Source of the DNA: Ornithinibacillus contaminans
Lineage (GTDB): Bacteria > Bacillota > Bacilli > Bacillales > Amphibacillaceae
Length of the DNA stretch: 64,000 bases
Assembly: GCF_001038425.2 (NCBI RefSeq)
Contig: NZ_LDPV02000018.1
Location: forward strand, 1 to 64,000
Reading direction: 5' to 3'
In this document: in pieces, positions 44,337 through 53,946 of the stretch
Position numbering within the stretch: position 1 is the first letter of the stretch
How the letters are laid out: each line of letters begins with the position of its first letter
Notes under the pieces: generated by a model
The model's input: only the letters and a program-made list of their open reading frames with translations
The model's database searches: none
What the model was told of the DNA's origin: nothing
Program-made: the position numbers and the translations under genes

Positions 44337-44601
44337 AATCAATCCTTTTACTTATTGAATTCACGTTGATTTTAGTATAACGTATATTATTATGATTTTC
44401 TATATCCACCGGTGAACACTTCGTTCTTATTAAAAATTTTATTATCCCGATAAACCTTATTCCAATAGGATTTAGATATATTTCCCATTCATGATAACGA
44501 AAAGAACTCATATCCTATAAGTGGTATCCAGTTCTGTTCCGCTCTCTACCCAATGTTAGCAGAGCATGTTTATTCTATATTCAGAGGAGCCCATACATCA
44601 T

Positions 44602-46083
44602 ATGAAAATTAGCGACTTACTGCATGAGCTTGACATACATACCAGCCTACTCAATAGGCTTGAACATATAGATGTGAAAGGAATCGCAGACAATTCTACA
44701 GACGTTCAGTCCGGCTATTTGTTTATTGCAATTGAAGGGTATCAATCTGATGGCCATGATTATATTGCAGATGCCATTAAAAACGGTGCCATTCTAATAA
44801 TCGGGGAAAAAGACCTAGAAGTTGATGCAGTGCCCTATGTTCAAGTGGCGAATAGTCGAAAAGCCCTAGGAACGATTGCTAGGAATTTTTATCATAATCC
44901 ATCCCAGACGAAAATGATGATTGGGATTACGGGAACGAACGGTAAAACCACTACAAGCTACATGCTAAAGCATATCCTAGAACAAAACGGAAAAACTTGC
45001 TCTATTATCGGTACCATCCACAATATAATTAATGGCGAGATAGTCCCAAGCGACAACACAACTCCAAGTGTATTAACGCTTAACAAACTACTAGCACAAA
45101 GCACTGACGATGTTGCTATACTAGAGGTATCTTCACACGGATTAACCCAATTTCGTGTAGAAGGTATTACGTTTGATTATGCCATTTTCACTAATCTATA
45201 CCACGAGCATTTGGATTATCATCAATCGATGGAAGACTATTTCCAAGCGAAGCTACTTTTATTTAATCATTTGAAGGCAAACGGACAAGCAATTATTAAT
45301 ACGGATAATGAATGGGGAGAAAAACTAGCATCCATCCTTCACCAGCGTGGCGTTACGACACATTGCATCGGTAAATCATCCAATAATGATATTCAACTAC
45401 TGGATTTATCCATTAAAAATTCTAGTGTTTTTGCTCGAGAAGCAGATCATCAGACAGTAGAATTACTTTGCCCTATGCCAGGTATCCACAATATGTACAA
45501 CTCCATCATGGCCTATGTGACAGCCAAACTTATCGGGATATCAAAAGCACTCATCCGCCAGGAAATTAAGTCCTTCCAAGGCGTAAAAGGTCGTTTTGAA
45601 ACAACAAAAGTAGGCAGCTCGCCCACCATTGTCGTGGATTACGCCCACACACCGGACGCTATCCTGCATTGCCTTTCGTCCGCAAAAGGCTTCGGGGCAA
45701 AAGGTATTATCCACGTATTTGGATTCAGAGGCAATCGTGACAAAAGTAAGCGTAAAGAAATGCTTGAGATTACAGCAAAATTAAGTGACCATTACATCCT
45801 GACATTTGATGACTTAAATGGAATTTCAGAAGAAGAAATGATGGAAACATTAAAGGCGTTAAACAGTGCTTACGGGAATCAAAAAGGCATGATTATTCCA
45901 GACCGAACACTTGCCATTCAAAAAGCAATTGAGCTTGGAGAAGAAGAGGATTGGGTCATCATAACTGGTAAAGGCCACGAAACTTACCAACAAGCTTATT
46001 CACTAGAAACCGAATCCGATGATATCACCGTACAGCATGTATTAGCACAATCCAGCAGGCAACGACTAGCGAATATGAATTAA
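44602..46083 (+). CDS. MurE-family ligase paralogue with altered substrate motif
   Basis: This 493-residue Mur ligase, of the type that adds the third amino acid to UDP-MurNAc-Ala-Glu, has all three domains. The P-loop is MIGITGTNGKTTTSYML (107-123), the carbamylated Lys is K217 in YFQAKLLLFNH, and HNMYNSIMAY and VVDYAHTPDAI are also present. The DNPR motif that reads the diaminopimelate side chain is DDLN (403-406, TFDDLNG), neither DNPR (DAP) nor DNPA (Lys). An unusual amino acid or non-wall role is possible. It is monocistronic and outside a dcw cluster. The start at 44602 has GAGGAG 12 bases upstream; ATG 44566 is the alternative. Confidence 0.85.
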   Translation: MKISDLLHELDIHTSLLNRLEHIDVKGIADNSTDVQSGYLFIAIEGYQSDGHDYIADAIKNGAILIIGEKDLEVDAVPYVQVANSRKALGTIARNFYHNPSQTKMMIGITGTNGKTTTSYMLKHILEQNGKTCSIIGTIHNIINGEIVPSDNTTPSVLTLNKLLAQSTDDVAILEVSSHGLTQFRVEGITFDYAIFTNLYHEHLDYHQSMEDYFQAKLLLFNHLKANGQAIINTDNEWGEKLASILHQRGVTTHCIGKSSNNDIQLLDLSIKNSSVFAREADHQTVELLCPMPGIHNMYNSIMAYVTAKLIGISKALIRQEIKSFQGVKGRFETTKVGSSPTIVVDYAHTPDAILHCLSSAKGFGAKGIIHVFGFRGNRDKSKRKEMLEITAKLSDHYILTFDDLNGISEEEMMETLKALNSAYGNQKGMIIPDRTLAIQKAIELGEEEDWVIITGKGHETYQQAYSLETESDDITVQHVLAQSSRQRLANMN

Positions 46084-46087
46084 ATAT

Positions 46088-46211
46088 GAGCCTGGGACAT
46101 AAGTAAAATGAAAAGATAAAATCGCGAACCATGCACTACTTTAGTTTCCGCAGCGAGTATTACGCGCAATTTCGGATTTTATCTTGTCAAAAGTACTTAT
46201 ATCCCAGACTC
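46088..46211. repeat. Long imperfect inverted repeat (GAGCCTGGGACATAA type)
   Basis: The ends are GAGCCTGGGACATAAGTA and TACTTATATCCCAGACTC. The inner arms AAAGATAAAATCGCGAA and TTCGGATTTTATCTTG also pair, so about 124 bp folds into one long hairpin. It overlaps the last few codons of the converging cadA gene, supplying its ESGI tail. It resembles dispersed extragenic repeats seen in Oceanobacillus and relatives and may also terminate transcription from both sides. Confidence 0.8.
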
Positions 46212-48314
46212 ATTCTTTTTGATTAAACGTAATGAATTTAACACGACTAGTAAGGTCGCACCCATATCAGCAATGATTGCAAGCCACAAGGTTAACCAAC
46301 CTGGAATAACAAGCAATAACGCCACTATTTTTAACAGCAGAGCAAAAGAAATATTTTGTTTAATTATAGATAATGTTTTTCGACTCAACGATATCATGTA
46401 GGGTAGCTTTTCCAGATCATCTGCCATTAAAGCTATATCAGCAGTTTCTAAGGCAGCATCCGTGCCAGCCCCACCCATGGCAATACCAACATTCGCCGTC
46501 GCTAAAGCCGGGGCATCATTTACCCCATCACCGATCATAGCCACATTTCCATAGCGCATTTTTAAGGTTTTTATTGCAGCTAATTTATCCGCCGGTAAAA
46601 GATCCGCCATCGTTTCCGTTAGACCAAGCTGCTGACCTATGGCAGTTGCAGTTAGCTGATTATCGCCAGTAAGCATAACGGTTTGCTTTATACCAAGCTG
46701 CTGTAACTTTTCAATAATACGTTTACTTGTTTTTCTCACCTGATCCGCCACTGCGATTAGTGCCTTTAATTCAAATTTGGTCCCTAGGAGAATGACAGTT
46801 TTACCTTCTGCTTGTAATTGACTGACCGTGTTTTTCACTTCTACTGGTAGCAACTGCATTTCCTCAAACAATGCAGGGCTCCCAATAAAGTAATCCGTAC
46901 TTTCCACTACAGCCTTGGCACCTTTACCAGTAATTGACGTGAAGTCCTCCGCCTGATAGACAGGAGCATTTAAACGAATCGCTTCTCGAATGATTGCAGA
47001 AGCAAGTGGATGCTGCGAGTATTCTTCAATGGCACGTGCAATTCCCAGTACTTCCTGTTCACCTTTAGCAGACAGGCTCACAATCTCCGTCACCACTGGT
47101 TTTCCTTCTGTTAAGGTCCCTGTTTTATCAAAAGCGATTGCATGTAGCTGACCGGCTTCCTCTAAATGAATACCACCTTTGATCAACACACCATTTCGCG
47201 CCGCATTTCCAATCGCGGTGACAATGGCTACTGGCGTTGAGACAACTAAGGCACATGGGCAGCCAACAACCAACACTGCCAATCCGCTGTAAATCCATTC
47301 TTCCCAGCTAGCCCCGAAAAACAACGGGGGAAATACCGCTATTAGAAATGCAATAGCCATAATAGCTGGTGTATAATACTTGGCAAACTTATCAACAAAC
47401 TGCTGTGTTGGTGCCCGCTCTGCTTGCGCCTCTTCCACGAGATGGATAATTTTCGCAATGGTCGTATCTTCCACACGCTTGGTCACCCGAACTTCTAGTG
47501 ACCCTTCTTCATTTAACGTACCCGCATAAACCTCGTCCCCTGGTTGCTTGTGCACAGGAATCGATTCACCCGTGATAGCTGCTTGATTTATTGAGGATTG
47601 ACCAATTACCACCTCACCATCCAAGGCAATTTTTTGGCCCGGACGAATGAAAAGCACATCACCTATTTGCACATCTTCTACATCCATCTCCACTATTTCA
47701 TTACCACGACGAATGGTAGCTCTTTTCGGTGCAATGTTCATTAAGGACCTGATGGATTGTCGTGCCTTATCTATGGAATAGCTCTCCAGTGCTTCACTAA
47801 CCGCAAACAGAAATACAACGACGGCACCCTCTGCCCATTCACCAATGATCGCTGCCCCGATAATCGCTATTGTCATTAATGTCTTCATATCAAACTGAAG
47901 CTTCGTTATGTTCGCTATTCCAACTTTAAATAAATCATACCCACCAATTAAAATGGCAGCGATAAAGAAACCGATTGCGACAGGATGATTGTCACCTAAC
48001 TGGAAATTCGTAACGTATCCAACAACCGTTAGAAAGAGCGCAACAAGAGCGGTAATGTTTTGTCGTTTCTTCCAAAAAGATTGTTTCTGTTCCACTTGCC
48101 GCTGTCTTTCTGGGAAAACTTTTATCCCATCAAATGCTCCCGCTTCCTCTAATTGGTCAATTGTAACCGCTCCTTGAACCGTTAGCTTTGCAGCGCCAAA
48201 GTTTAGCTGAACATCTTCTACGGTAGCAATCGTGCGTATGTTTTTCTCAAATTTCGCTGCACAATTTGTACAGGATAGCCCTTGTAGTCGGTAAACATTT
48301 CGATTATCATCCAT
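46197..48314 (-). CDS. cadA: Cadmium/zinc-exporting P1B-type ATPase CadA
   Basis: This 705-residue pump expels divalent soft metals (Cd, Zn, perhaps Pb or Co) using ATP. The N-terminal heavy-metal domain has [14 protein letters not shown] (C15, C18). The membrane Cys-Pro-Cys lies in [16 protein letters not shown], the phosphorylation site is [14 protein letters not shown], the SEHP-type loop reads [10 protein letters not shown], and the hinge is [13 protein letters not shown]. The pairing with a CadC regulator, overlapping by 8 bp, supports cadmium/zinc specificity. The gene's last codons lie in a dispersed inverted repeat. Confidence 0.94.
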   Translation of the reverse strand: MDDNRNVYRLQGLSCTNCAAKFEKNIRTIATVEDVQLNFGAAKLTVQGAVTIDQLEEAGAFDGIKVFPERQRQVEQKQSFWKKRQNITALVALFLTVVGYVTNFQLGDNHPVAIGFFIAAILIGGYDLFKVGIANITKLQFDMKTLMTIAIIGAAIIGEWAEGAVVVFLFAVSEALESYSIDKARQSIRSLMNIAPKRATIRRGNEIVEMDVEDVQIGDVLFIRPGQKIALDGEVVIGQSSINQAAITGESIPVHKQPGDEVYAGTLNEEGSLEVRVTKRVEDTTIAKIIHLVEEAQAERAPTQQFVDKFAKYYTPAIMAIAFLIAVFPPLFFGASWEEWIYSGLAVLVVGCPCALVVSTPVAIVTAIGNAARNGVLIKGGIHLEEAGQLHAIAFDKTGTLTEGKPVVTEIVSLSAKGEQEVLGIARAIEEYSQHPLASAIIREAIRLNAPVYQAEDFTSITGKGAKAVVESTDYFIGSPALFEEMQLLPVEVKNTVSQLQAEGKTVILLGTKFELKALIAVADQVRKTSKRIIEKLQQLGIKQTVMLTGDNQLTATAIGQQLGLTETMADLLPADKLAAIKTLKMRYGNVAMIGDGVNDAPALATANVGIAMGGAGTDAALETADIALMADDLEKLPYMISLSRKTLSIIKQNISFALLLKIVALLLVIPGWLTLWLAIIADMGATLLVVLNSLRLIKKNESGI

Positions 48315-48690
48315 TCACGACACCTTCTTTTGCGTGGAGCATCGCAATCGAAACTAACTGATGCACATGCTCATCCTTTAATGAATAGAAAACTAGTCTT
48401 CCTTCTTTTCGGTACTTAGCCAATCCCATATTACGTAATAACCGTAAATGATGGGAAGCAGTAGCAGTAGTGGAACCTATAATATTTCCAACATCACAAA
48501 CACATAATTCCCCCTCTAACATCAAGGCATAGGCAATTTTTAATCGTGTTGCATCAGACAGAGCCTTAAATAACATTTCCACACCCGAAACCGCTTCTAT
48601 CTGCGGCTTGATTCGATTTACTTTCGCTTCATCATAGCAAAAGGTATCACAAGTATCTTTTTCAATCCGTCTTACCAACGTTTTTGCCAT
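48307..48690 (-). CDS. cadC: ArsR-family cadmium/lead/zinc repressor CadC
   Basis: This 127-residue winged-helix metal sensor has the alpha3N site: C14 and C18 in [10 protein letters not shown] plus C63 and C65 in [10 protein letters not shown], matching the four cysteines of plasmid pI258 Cad[21 protein letters not shown] is the recognition region. Metal binding releases DNA. ATG 48690 follows GAGGGGATC. It heads the cadCA operon and has two matching operators upstream. Confidence 0.95.
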   Translation of the reverse strand: MAKTLVRRIEKDTCDTFCYDEAKVNRIKPQIEAVSGVEMLFKALSDATRLKIAYALMLEGELCVCDVGNIIGSTTATASHHLRLLRNMGLAKYRKEGRLVFYSLKDEHVHQLVSIAMLHAKEGVVNG

Positions 48691-48705
48691 AAATGATCCC
48701 CTCAT

Positions 48706-48721
48706 TCAAATATTCGTTTGA
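48706..48721. promoter_or_regulatory. CadC operator, proximal
   Basis: TCAAATA-TT-CGTTTGA is a 7-2-7 inverted repeat (one mismatch) like the cadO of pI258. It is placed between the -10 and the cadC start. Confidence 0.82.
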
Positions 48722-48731
48722 TTATACAACT

Positions 48732-48761
48732 ACTATATGCTATCTACGCACTAAGCGTCAA
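48732..48761 (-). promoter_or_regulatory. Promoter of cadCA
   Basis: Minus strand: -35 TTGACG and -10 TATAGT with an 18-bp spacer, about 40 bp before cadC. Confidence 0.75.
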
Positions 48762-48770
48762 TTAAAATAA

Positions 48771-48786
48771 TCAAATGAACATTTGA
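48771..48786. promoter_or_regulatory. CadC operator, distal
   Basis: TCAAATG-AA-CATTTGA is a perfect 7-2-7 palindrome 10 bp upstream of the -35. It is 65 bp from the proximal copy, about six helical turns. Confidence 0.8.
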
Positions 48787-48882
48787 ATGTTAAAGTTCAG
48801 GTTGGCATTTGTGGGAAAGTTTAGCTTTCAGCAGCCATCTTTTAACAGTTTTTCATTCTCAATAGGCACATCACACTTCTAA

Positions 48883-49488
48883 TTAATATACCAACCGATA
48901 AATTAGAAAACGTTCATACGGATTCTTCTCGTAAATTCCTGGCAATATGATTTCATCTACCAATTCAAAAGGGGTATTATTTTGCAAATGGAAAACATAA
49001 TCCTCTGATGCGTAATACAGGATGATGTCAACCTCTCTAGCGAAATCCTCAACCGAACGAATAATGTGATTCACAACATTTTGAAAGATATGGACAGAAA
49101 ATGGATTAAAGAAGTAGAAACGATTGTCTTTTGGATTAATCGAATACTCCTCTGCTAAACAACAGTTAAATTCAATTCTGCCCACCTGGTTTTTCGTTTT
49201 TTTTGCATAATGCAGTTGATTATCTAATGCCTTCTGATAAAACATACGATTCATTTCAATACCAACAACAAATGCGTGATAAAAGTAATGAATGAAGAAA
49301 TTAAGCCTTCCTAGTCCACAACCGAAATCTACTACTCGATCAGTCCGCTTTATTTCATATGTATCAAACAATGTTTCCAAAGCATGGTATGGAGTTGGCT
49401 CATACGGGTAGTAATGATCACTATTACTAGTGGTGATTTTCCCTGTAGTATGTATATTGAGTAGTTTATCGTAATAATGTTCCTTCAT
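48883..49488 (-). CDS. Class I SAM-dependent methyltransferase
   Basis: This 201-residue protein has a Rossmann methyltransferase core: motif I VVDFGCGLGRLNFFIHY, the acidic loop VVGIEMNRMFYQKA and NRFYFFNPFSVHIFQNVVNH in place of motif IV. The FNPF sequence resembles the NPPY/NPPF motif of amino-methyltransferases, though the order is changed. Substrate unknown. It stands alone, with a weak ribosome site (TTCGGG). There is no evident link to the cad operon. Confidence 0.82.
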   Translation of the reverse strand: MKEHYYDKLLNIHTTGKITTSNSDHYYPYEPTPYHALETLFDTYEIKRTDRVVDFGCGLGRLNFFIHYFYHAFVVGIEMNRMFYQKALDNQLHYAKKTKNQVGRIEFNCCLAEEYSINPKDNRFYFFNPFSVHIFQNVVNHIIRSVEDFAREVDIILYYASEDYVFHLQNNTPFELVDEIILPGIYEKNPYERFLIYRLVY

Positions 49489-49657
49489 CCCGAAACTCCT
49501 TCTTTAACTTTTATTCCTATCTTACGCCTGACTTCAAACGAGGGCAAGCCTACTTTTTCTTAATAGTACTCGCATACAAATAGGTCACTATCACAAACCC
49601 TATCCCCCTTCGCATAGACTATCATGTATCATTCCGGAATTGGAGGTAATGTAAACG

Positions 49658-50170
49658 ATGGCAATCCTACCAGCAATTGATCTAGGCCTAATGGCAGAGC
49701 ATTTAACTGCTCACCAAGGTGCCATTCAAAAGCTTCATGTATATGAGCATAATGTTTCAAACCCTAAGCTAAAGGAAATTATACGCCTGCAAAAAAATGT
49801 AATGAAAACGCATGTTAAGGTAATGCTAGCACTCATTAATCCAAATACTGACTACTATGTAGAAGTTCCGGATATAGAAACGATAAAACAAACTAGCAAT
49901 CAAGCCCAGACTAATGCAAGTGGAAATAGTAGTAATGATAAGTGGATTACCTTAGAAGCACATAATGCAGCAAAGAACATGGCCAATCAAAATTATGTTT
50001 CCGCTTTGTTGATGAAAAATCAAAACGTAAGAAATGCGCATGTCAAAATGGCACAACAGCAGCTGAAAATGCAAGAAAAATACGAGAAGATAATTAAACA
50101 GAATGGTTGGATATATACACCGCAAGCAACCGCTGAGGAACAGAAGAAGACATATCAAAAATTCGCATAG
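49658..50170 (+). CDS. CotF-like spore coat family protein
   Basis: This 170-residue helical protein has two halves: LGLMAEHLTAHQGAIQKLHV with HNVSNPKLKEIIRLQ, then LEAHNAAKNMANQNYVSALL and MKNQNVRNAHVKMAQQQ, with KYEKIIKQNGWIYTPQAT at the end. The NPKLKEI motif and the KYEKIxKxxGWxxP tail fit the Coat F family (ferritin-like four-helix proteins of the spore coat). A Ser/Asn-rich linker separates the helices. It supports a spore-forming host. GGAGGT lies before the ATG. Confidence 0.7.
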   Translation: MAILPAIDLGLMAEHLTAHQGAIQKLHVYEHNVSNPKLKEIIRLQKNVMKTHVKVMLALINPNTDYYVEVPDIETIKQTSNQAQTNASGNSSNDKWITLEAHNAAKNMANQNYVSALLMKNQNVRNAHVKMAQQQLKMQEKYEKIIKQNGWIYTPQATAEEQKKTYQKFA

Positions 50171-50179
50171 GAAACAAGA

Positions 50180-50223
50180 GAGGCTGTCTTAGCAATGGCG
50201 TATACCATAACTAAGACAGCCTC
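50180..50223. terminator. Bidirectional intrinsic terminator
   Basis: GAGGCTGTCTTAG pairs perfectly with CTAAGACAGCCTC, shared by the CotF-like gene and the converging copZ. The word AGGCTGTCT also forms the mntD terminator stem. Confidence 0.92.
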
Positions 50224-50228
50224 GAAAA

Positions 50229-50432
50229 TTAAGCTACATCATAACCTTGATCTTCAACTGCTTCTTGCATTTGTTCTACTGTTACTTGTGATTCATCATA
50301 CGTAACGACCACTTTGCCAGTAGCCAAGTCAACCTCAACAGTAGAAACACCCGCTAAGTTCGTTAGTGCACCTTCTACAGACATTTTGCAATGACCACAA
50401 GTCATCCCTCTTACATCTAAAGTAGTTTGCAT
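50229..50432 (-). CDS. copZ: Copper chaperone CopZ
   Basis: This 67-residue HMA-domain protein delivers Cu(I) to CopA. The metal site is MTCGHCKMSVEGAL (M-x-C-x-x-C), with the ferredoxin-like ending AVEDQGYDV. AAAGGAG precedes the ATG. It is the last gene of csoR-copA-copZ, 91 bp after copA, with a hairpin following. Confidence 0.95.
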   Translation of the reverse strand: MQTTLDVRGMTCGHCKMSVEGALTNLAGVSTVEVDLATGKVVVTYDESQVTVEQMQEAVEDQGYDVA

Positions 50433-50523
50433 GATTCTATCTCCTTTTCTATCGATTAATTTATATAGTAAACCAGTAGCTTTTTCAGTATTCTAGCATA
50501 CCTTAATCACTACTAGTTTAACC

Positions 50524-52908
50524 TCATAGTTTTACTCGTTTCAAACGAAGTGCGTTAGAAACAACACTGACCGAGCTAAACGCCATGGCTGCACCAGCAA
50601 TCCATGGTGCAAGTAAGCCAAGTGCAGCAATTGGAATTCCTGCACTATTATAGGCAAATGCCCAAAATAGATTTTGACGAATATTCTTGATGGTTTCCTT
50701 ACTTATTTTGATAGCTTTTGGAATCAGCAGTAATTCCCCACCAAGGATAGTAACATCAGCCGCTTCAATTGCAACCTCTGTACCGGTACCAATCGCGATA
50801 CCGATATCAGCAACAGCAAGTGCTGGTGCATCATTTACTCCATCGCCAACCATCGCCACTTTCTTCCCTTGCAATTGAATTTCTTTGATTTTATTAGCCT
50901 TTTGCTCTGGTAAAACTTGCGCAATGACCTGATTAATCCCGACCTGCCTTGCTATTGCATTGGCAGTACGTTCATTATCACCAGTCAGCATGAATACTTC
51001 CAAGCCCTGATTCTGCAATTGCTTTATCGCCTGTGCTGCGGTCTCTTTAACGGTATCAGCAACTGCAACAATTCCTTTGTAGGTCCCATCAATGGCAATA
51101 AGCATAGCGGTGTTTCCATTCATCTCATATTCTACTAAGGTAGCTTCTGCATTGGTGACCGTAATAGTATGGTCATCCATTAGCTTTCTAGTACCGACTA
51201 ATACTTGTTTACCAGCTATCGTAGCTTGAATGCCAGCCCCTGGAATCGCAGTAAATTCATCGGTTTCTACTAAGGTAACTCCCTGTTCGATGGCATAAGC
51301 AACAATTGCATCTGCCAATGGATGCTCAGATCCCTTTTCCGCACTTGCAACTAGCATTAATGTTTCCAAGTCAGCTGTATAATGGGTTACTTCTGGCCTT
51401 CCTGTTGTAATGGTTCCTGTCTTATCTAGAACAATCGCATCTAATTCGTGGGTACGTTCTAAATGCTCGCCACCCTTAAATAAAATTCCATTCTCTGCAG
51501 CTCTTCCAGATCCAACCATTATCGAGGTTGGTGTTGCTAGTCCCAATGCACATGGACAGGCAATGACAAGAACAGCAATTGCGGTTACTAATGCCGCCTC
51601 AATGTCACCTGGTGTGACAAAGGCAATCCAAATCACAAACGTCACAACGGCAATTCCAACAACTATCGGTACAAAGTATCCCGAAATAACATCCGCCAAC
51701 CGTTGAATCGGCGCTTTCGATCCTTGGGCATCCTCTACGACTTTTATAATGGAAGCAAGTGCCGTATCTTTTCCTACTTTCGTTGCTTCCATTTCAATGG
51801 TTCCATTTTTATTAATGGTAGACCCAATTAGGATAGCAGCTTCAGCCTTCTCAACCGGAATGGATTCCCCTGTTATCATCGATTCATCCACAGCCGTTCT
51901 ACCCTTCATCACCGTTCCATCGACTGGAATCTTTTCACCCGGTTTCACAATGAGTCGATCACCAACCACCACTTCCTCGATTGGAATCATAATTTCCTCA
52001 TTAGCACGAATTACTCTTGCTTGTTTTGCTTGTAGATCGAGCAATTTAGAAATAGCAACAGTTGTACGACTTTTCGCACTTGTCTCCAAGTACTTCCCGA
52101 ATAAAATCAGGGTAATTAAAATCGCACTTGTTTCAAAGTAAAGATGCGGCATATAGGCAGGATTGCCAATTGATTTCACTGCTTCAAATACGCTATAAAA
52201 ATAAGCCGCACTCGTGCCTAATGCAACGAGAACATCCATATTCGCTCCACCATTACGAATATTTTTATAAGCCCCCACGTAAAATTGCCAACCAATAATG
52301 AACTGCACTGGTGTTGCTAAGGCAAATTGAAACCACGGGTTCATGAATAGATGTGGGATAGTTATCCCAGCAAGATGCACCAGCATCGTTACCAATAATG
52401 GAAACGCCAATACAGCTGACACGATTAGTTTCTTTTTCATGCTTCTGAGCTGCTTTTCCTTGTGAGTCTGCTTATCTTGCTTATCCACTTTTCGTTTTGC
52501 ATCATATCCGAGCTGATGTATTCTCTCGATTATATCTGCCTCCGCTACAATACTTGGACTATACTCAATGGATGCACTCTCAGTAGCCAGATTTACATTG
52601 GCTGACTTGACACCTTCTTGTTTATTTAGCACTTTTTCAATTCGGGTGGAACAAGCGGCGCATGTCATGCCATATACATCAAACTCGATCTTTTCCGTTT
52701 GGACACCATACCCCAGTTGCTCAATTTTTGTTGTAATATCGTTGGTAGTGAGAGCCTCTGGATTAAACTGAACAGTCGCTTTTTCCGTTGTTAAATTAAC
52801 CTGCGCTTCCACACCGTCCAGCTTATTTAACACTTTTTCAATCCGAGTGGAACAGGCAGCACATGTCATGCCTGTTACACCAATGGTGATATGTTTAGGT
52901 TCACCCAT
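50524..52908 (-). CDS. copA: Copper-exporting P1B-type ATPase CopA
   Basis: This 794-residue Cu(I) efflux pump has two N-terminal HMA domains, each with [16 protein letters not shown] (the first at C16/C19). The membrane motif is [13 protein letters not shown], the phosphorylation site [13 protein letters not shown], the SEHP loop [10 protein letters not shown] and the hinge [13 protein letters not shown]. The C-terminal helix contains [10 protein letters not shown]. It is second in the operon, 13 bp behind csoR, and works with CopZ. Confidence 0.96.
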   Translation of the reverse strand: MGEPKHITIGVTGMTCAACSTRIEKVLNKLDGVEAQVNLTTEKATVQFNPEALTTNDITTKIEQLGYGVQTEKIEFDVYGMTCAACSTRIEKVLNKQEGVKSANVNLATESASIEYSPSIVAEADIIERIHQLGYDAKRKVDKQDKQTHKEKQLRSMKKKLIVSAVLAFPLLVTMLVHLAGITIPHLFMNPWFQFALATPVQFIIGWQFYVGAYKNIRNGGANMDVLVALGTSAAYFYSVFEAVKSIGNPAYMPHLYFETSAILITLILFGKYLETSAKSRTTVAISKLLDLQAKQARVIRANEEIMIPIEEVVVGDRLIVKPGEKIPVDGTVMKGRTAVDESMITGESIPVEKAEAAILIGSTINKNGTIEMEATKVGKDTALASIIKVVEDAQGSKAPIQRLADVISGYFVPIVVGIAVVTFVIWIAFVTPGDIEAALVTAIAVLVIACPCALGLATPTSIMVGSGRAAENGILFKGGEHLERTHELDAIVLDKTGTITTGRPEVTHYTADLETLMLVASAEKGSEHPLADAIVAYAIEQGVTLVETDEFTAIPGAGIQATIAGKQVLVGTRKLMDDHTITVTNAEATLVEYEMNGNTAMLIAIDGTYKGIVAVADTVKETAAQAIKQLQNQGLEVFMLTGDNERTANAIARQVGINQVIAQVLPEQKANKIKEIQLQGKKVAMVGDGVNDAPALAVADIGIAIGTGTEVAIEAADVTILGGELLLIPKAIKISKETIKNIRQNLFWAFAYNSAGIPIAALGLLAPWIAGAAMAFSSVSVVSNALRLKRVKL

Positions 52909-52921
52909 TTAAATACCCCCC

Positions 52922-53224
52922 TCACTTGGAGAACTGCTTCATAACCTCCATTAGTTCGTCAATCGCCGCTTCCCCTTCACCTGATTTCACAGCATGACTA
53001 ACACAGTGCTTCGTATGTCTTTCAGCAATCTGGAAGCCTACCTTTTTCAAAGCAGCATTTATCGCACTAATTTGAACTAATATGTCGACACAATAACGAT
53101 CCTCTTCCACCATCTTTTGAATACCCCGCACCTGTCCCTCTATTCGCTTCAGTCTGTTGACGACAGCTTGTTTTTCCGCATCGGTTCTAGGCGTTATTGG
53201 GTGGTCATGTAGAAATTGATCCAT
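52922..53224 (-). CDS. csoR: Copper-sensing repressor CsoR
   Basis: This 100-residue four-helix repressor has the copper ligands C45, H70 and C74 (EDRYCVDILVQI and AERHTKHCVSHAV), the same residues as in B. subtilis CsoR. The basic face VVNRLKRIEGQVRGIQKM binds DNA. Cu(I) binding releases it. The operator lies inside its own promoter. It is the first gene of the operon. Confidence 0.96.
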   Translation of the reverse strand: MDQFLHDHPITPRTDAEKQAVVNRLKRIEGQVRGIQKMVEEDRYCVDILVQISAINAALKKVGFQIAERHTKHCVSHAVKSGEGEAAIDELMEVMKQFSK

Positions 53225-53254
53225 GTGAACACCTTCTTTCTATTCTTTATTTAT

Positions 53255-53284
53255 ACTATACCCCCCTAGCGTATTTATTGTCAA
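53255..53284 (-). promoter_or_regulatory. csoR promoter with CsoR box in the spacer
   Basis: Minus strand: -35 TTGACA, -10 TATAGT, 18-bp spacer. The spacer holds ATACCCCCCTAGCGTAT (53258-53274), a GC-centred dyad of CsoR-box type, a position that would exclude polymerase. Confidence 0.82.
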
Positions 53285-53341
53285 CTAGATAAACTCACCA
53301 TTTTCATCTTTTTCATCATGAATAATGACTATACTGTTACG

Positions 53342-53358
53342 ATACCCCCTTAGGGTAC
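53342..53358. promoter_or_regulatory. Second CsoR-type box
   Basis: ATACCCCCTTAGGGTAC matches the TACC-N-GGTA dyad more closely than the promoter copy. It lies 118 bp upstream of the csoR start and 112 bp before the YugN-like gene, so it may control either direction. Confidence 0.65.
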
Positions 53359-53469
53359 AGGTTTATACACTCCAACCAGGATTATCCTTTCTTATTCTGT
53401 TAATTAGGTAGTATTTTATTCCAGTATTTGTAAAAACTATACCTATCACGTTACATAAGGAGCGTTACC

Positions 53470-53902
53470 ATGATCAAACTCGATTCTGAAATTAACGGTA
53501 AGAAAGTATACTTTGGGGAAGCTCGTGAACTAGCACAGCAATACGGGCTCAGCATGTGTGGCAGCGGAATATGACGGGGCTTTTTTCGATGCAACATTGC
53601 AGCGCGAAGGCGGGGAAACGATTTACTTACGGATGCCCTTTCACGTTATAAAAGGCATGCTCGATCGTTCAGATGCCTTCATCGAATTCGGCACCCCATT
53701 TGTCATCAAGCATGTCGTTCATCTCGGATTAGACCAAAACGAAAATTCATTACTTGCCGCAACTGGCATCAACCAGTTCCAAGAACCACTCGATAAAGAC
53801 GCCCAAATACGCAATAAAACGAAGTGGGAAGAAATCGGCGAGGAGGTTTCGAACCAATTCGCCCGCGCCATTGCAGCCATTCGAGATGAGTCGATATCCT
53901 AA
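53470..53902 (+). pseudogene. YugN-like gene with a single frameshift
   Basis: ATG 53470 after AAGGAG opens IKLDSEINGKKVYFGEAREL and continues to MCGSG-Ile-stop. The body continues in the +1 frame from about 53560 as EYDGAFFDATLQREGGETIY and PFVIKHVVHLGLDQN, ending at 53902. Joined, they give a protein of about 143 residues of the YugN-like family (function unknown). One extra G in GGCAGCGGAATATGAC would explain the break; so would a read error. A CsoR-type box lies upstream. Confidence 0.72.
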
Positions 53903-53910
53903 AAAACACA

Positions 53911-53946
53911 AAGAAGCAACCAATCGCCCTGATTGGTTGCCTTCTT
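53911..53946. terminator. Bidirectional intrinsic terminator
   Basis: AAGAAGCAACCAATC pairs with GATTGGTTGCCTTCTT between the YugN-like gene and the converging C45-type gene. Confidence 0.9.

Noticed and set aside
51410-52141. Plus-strand frames of 98 and 130 codons opposite copA
   Set aside because: These are reverse-frame shadows of a GC-balanced membrane protein gene; no start signals or family features.
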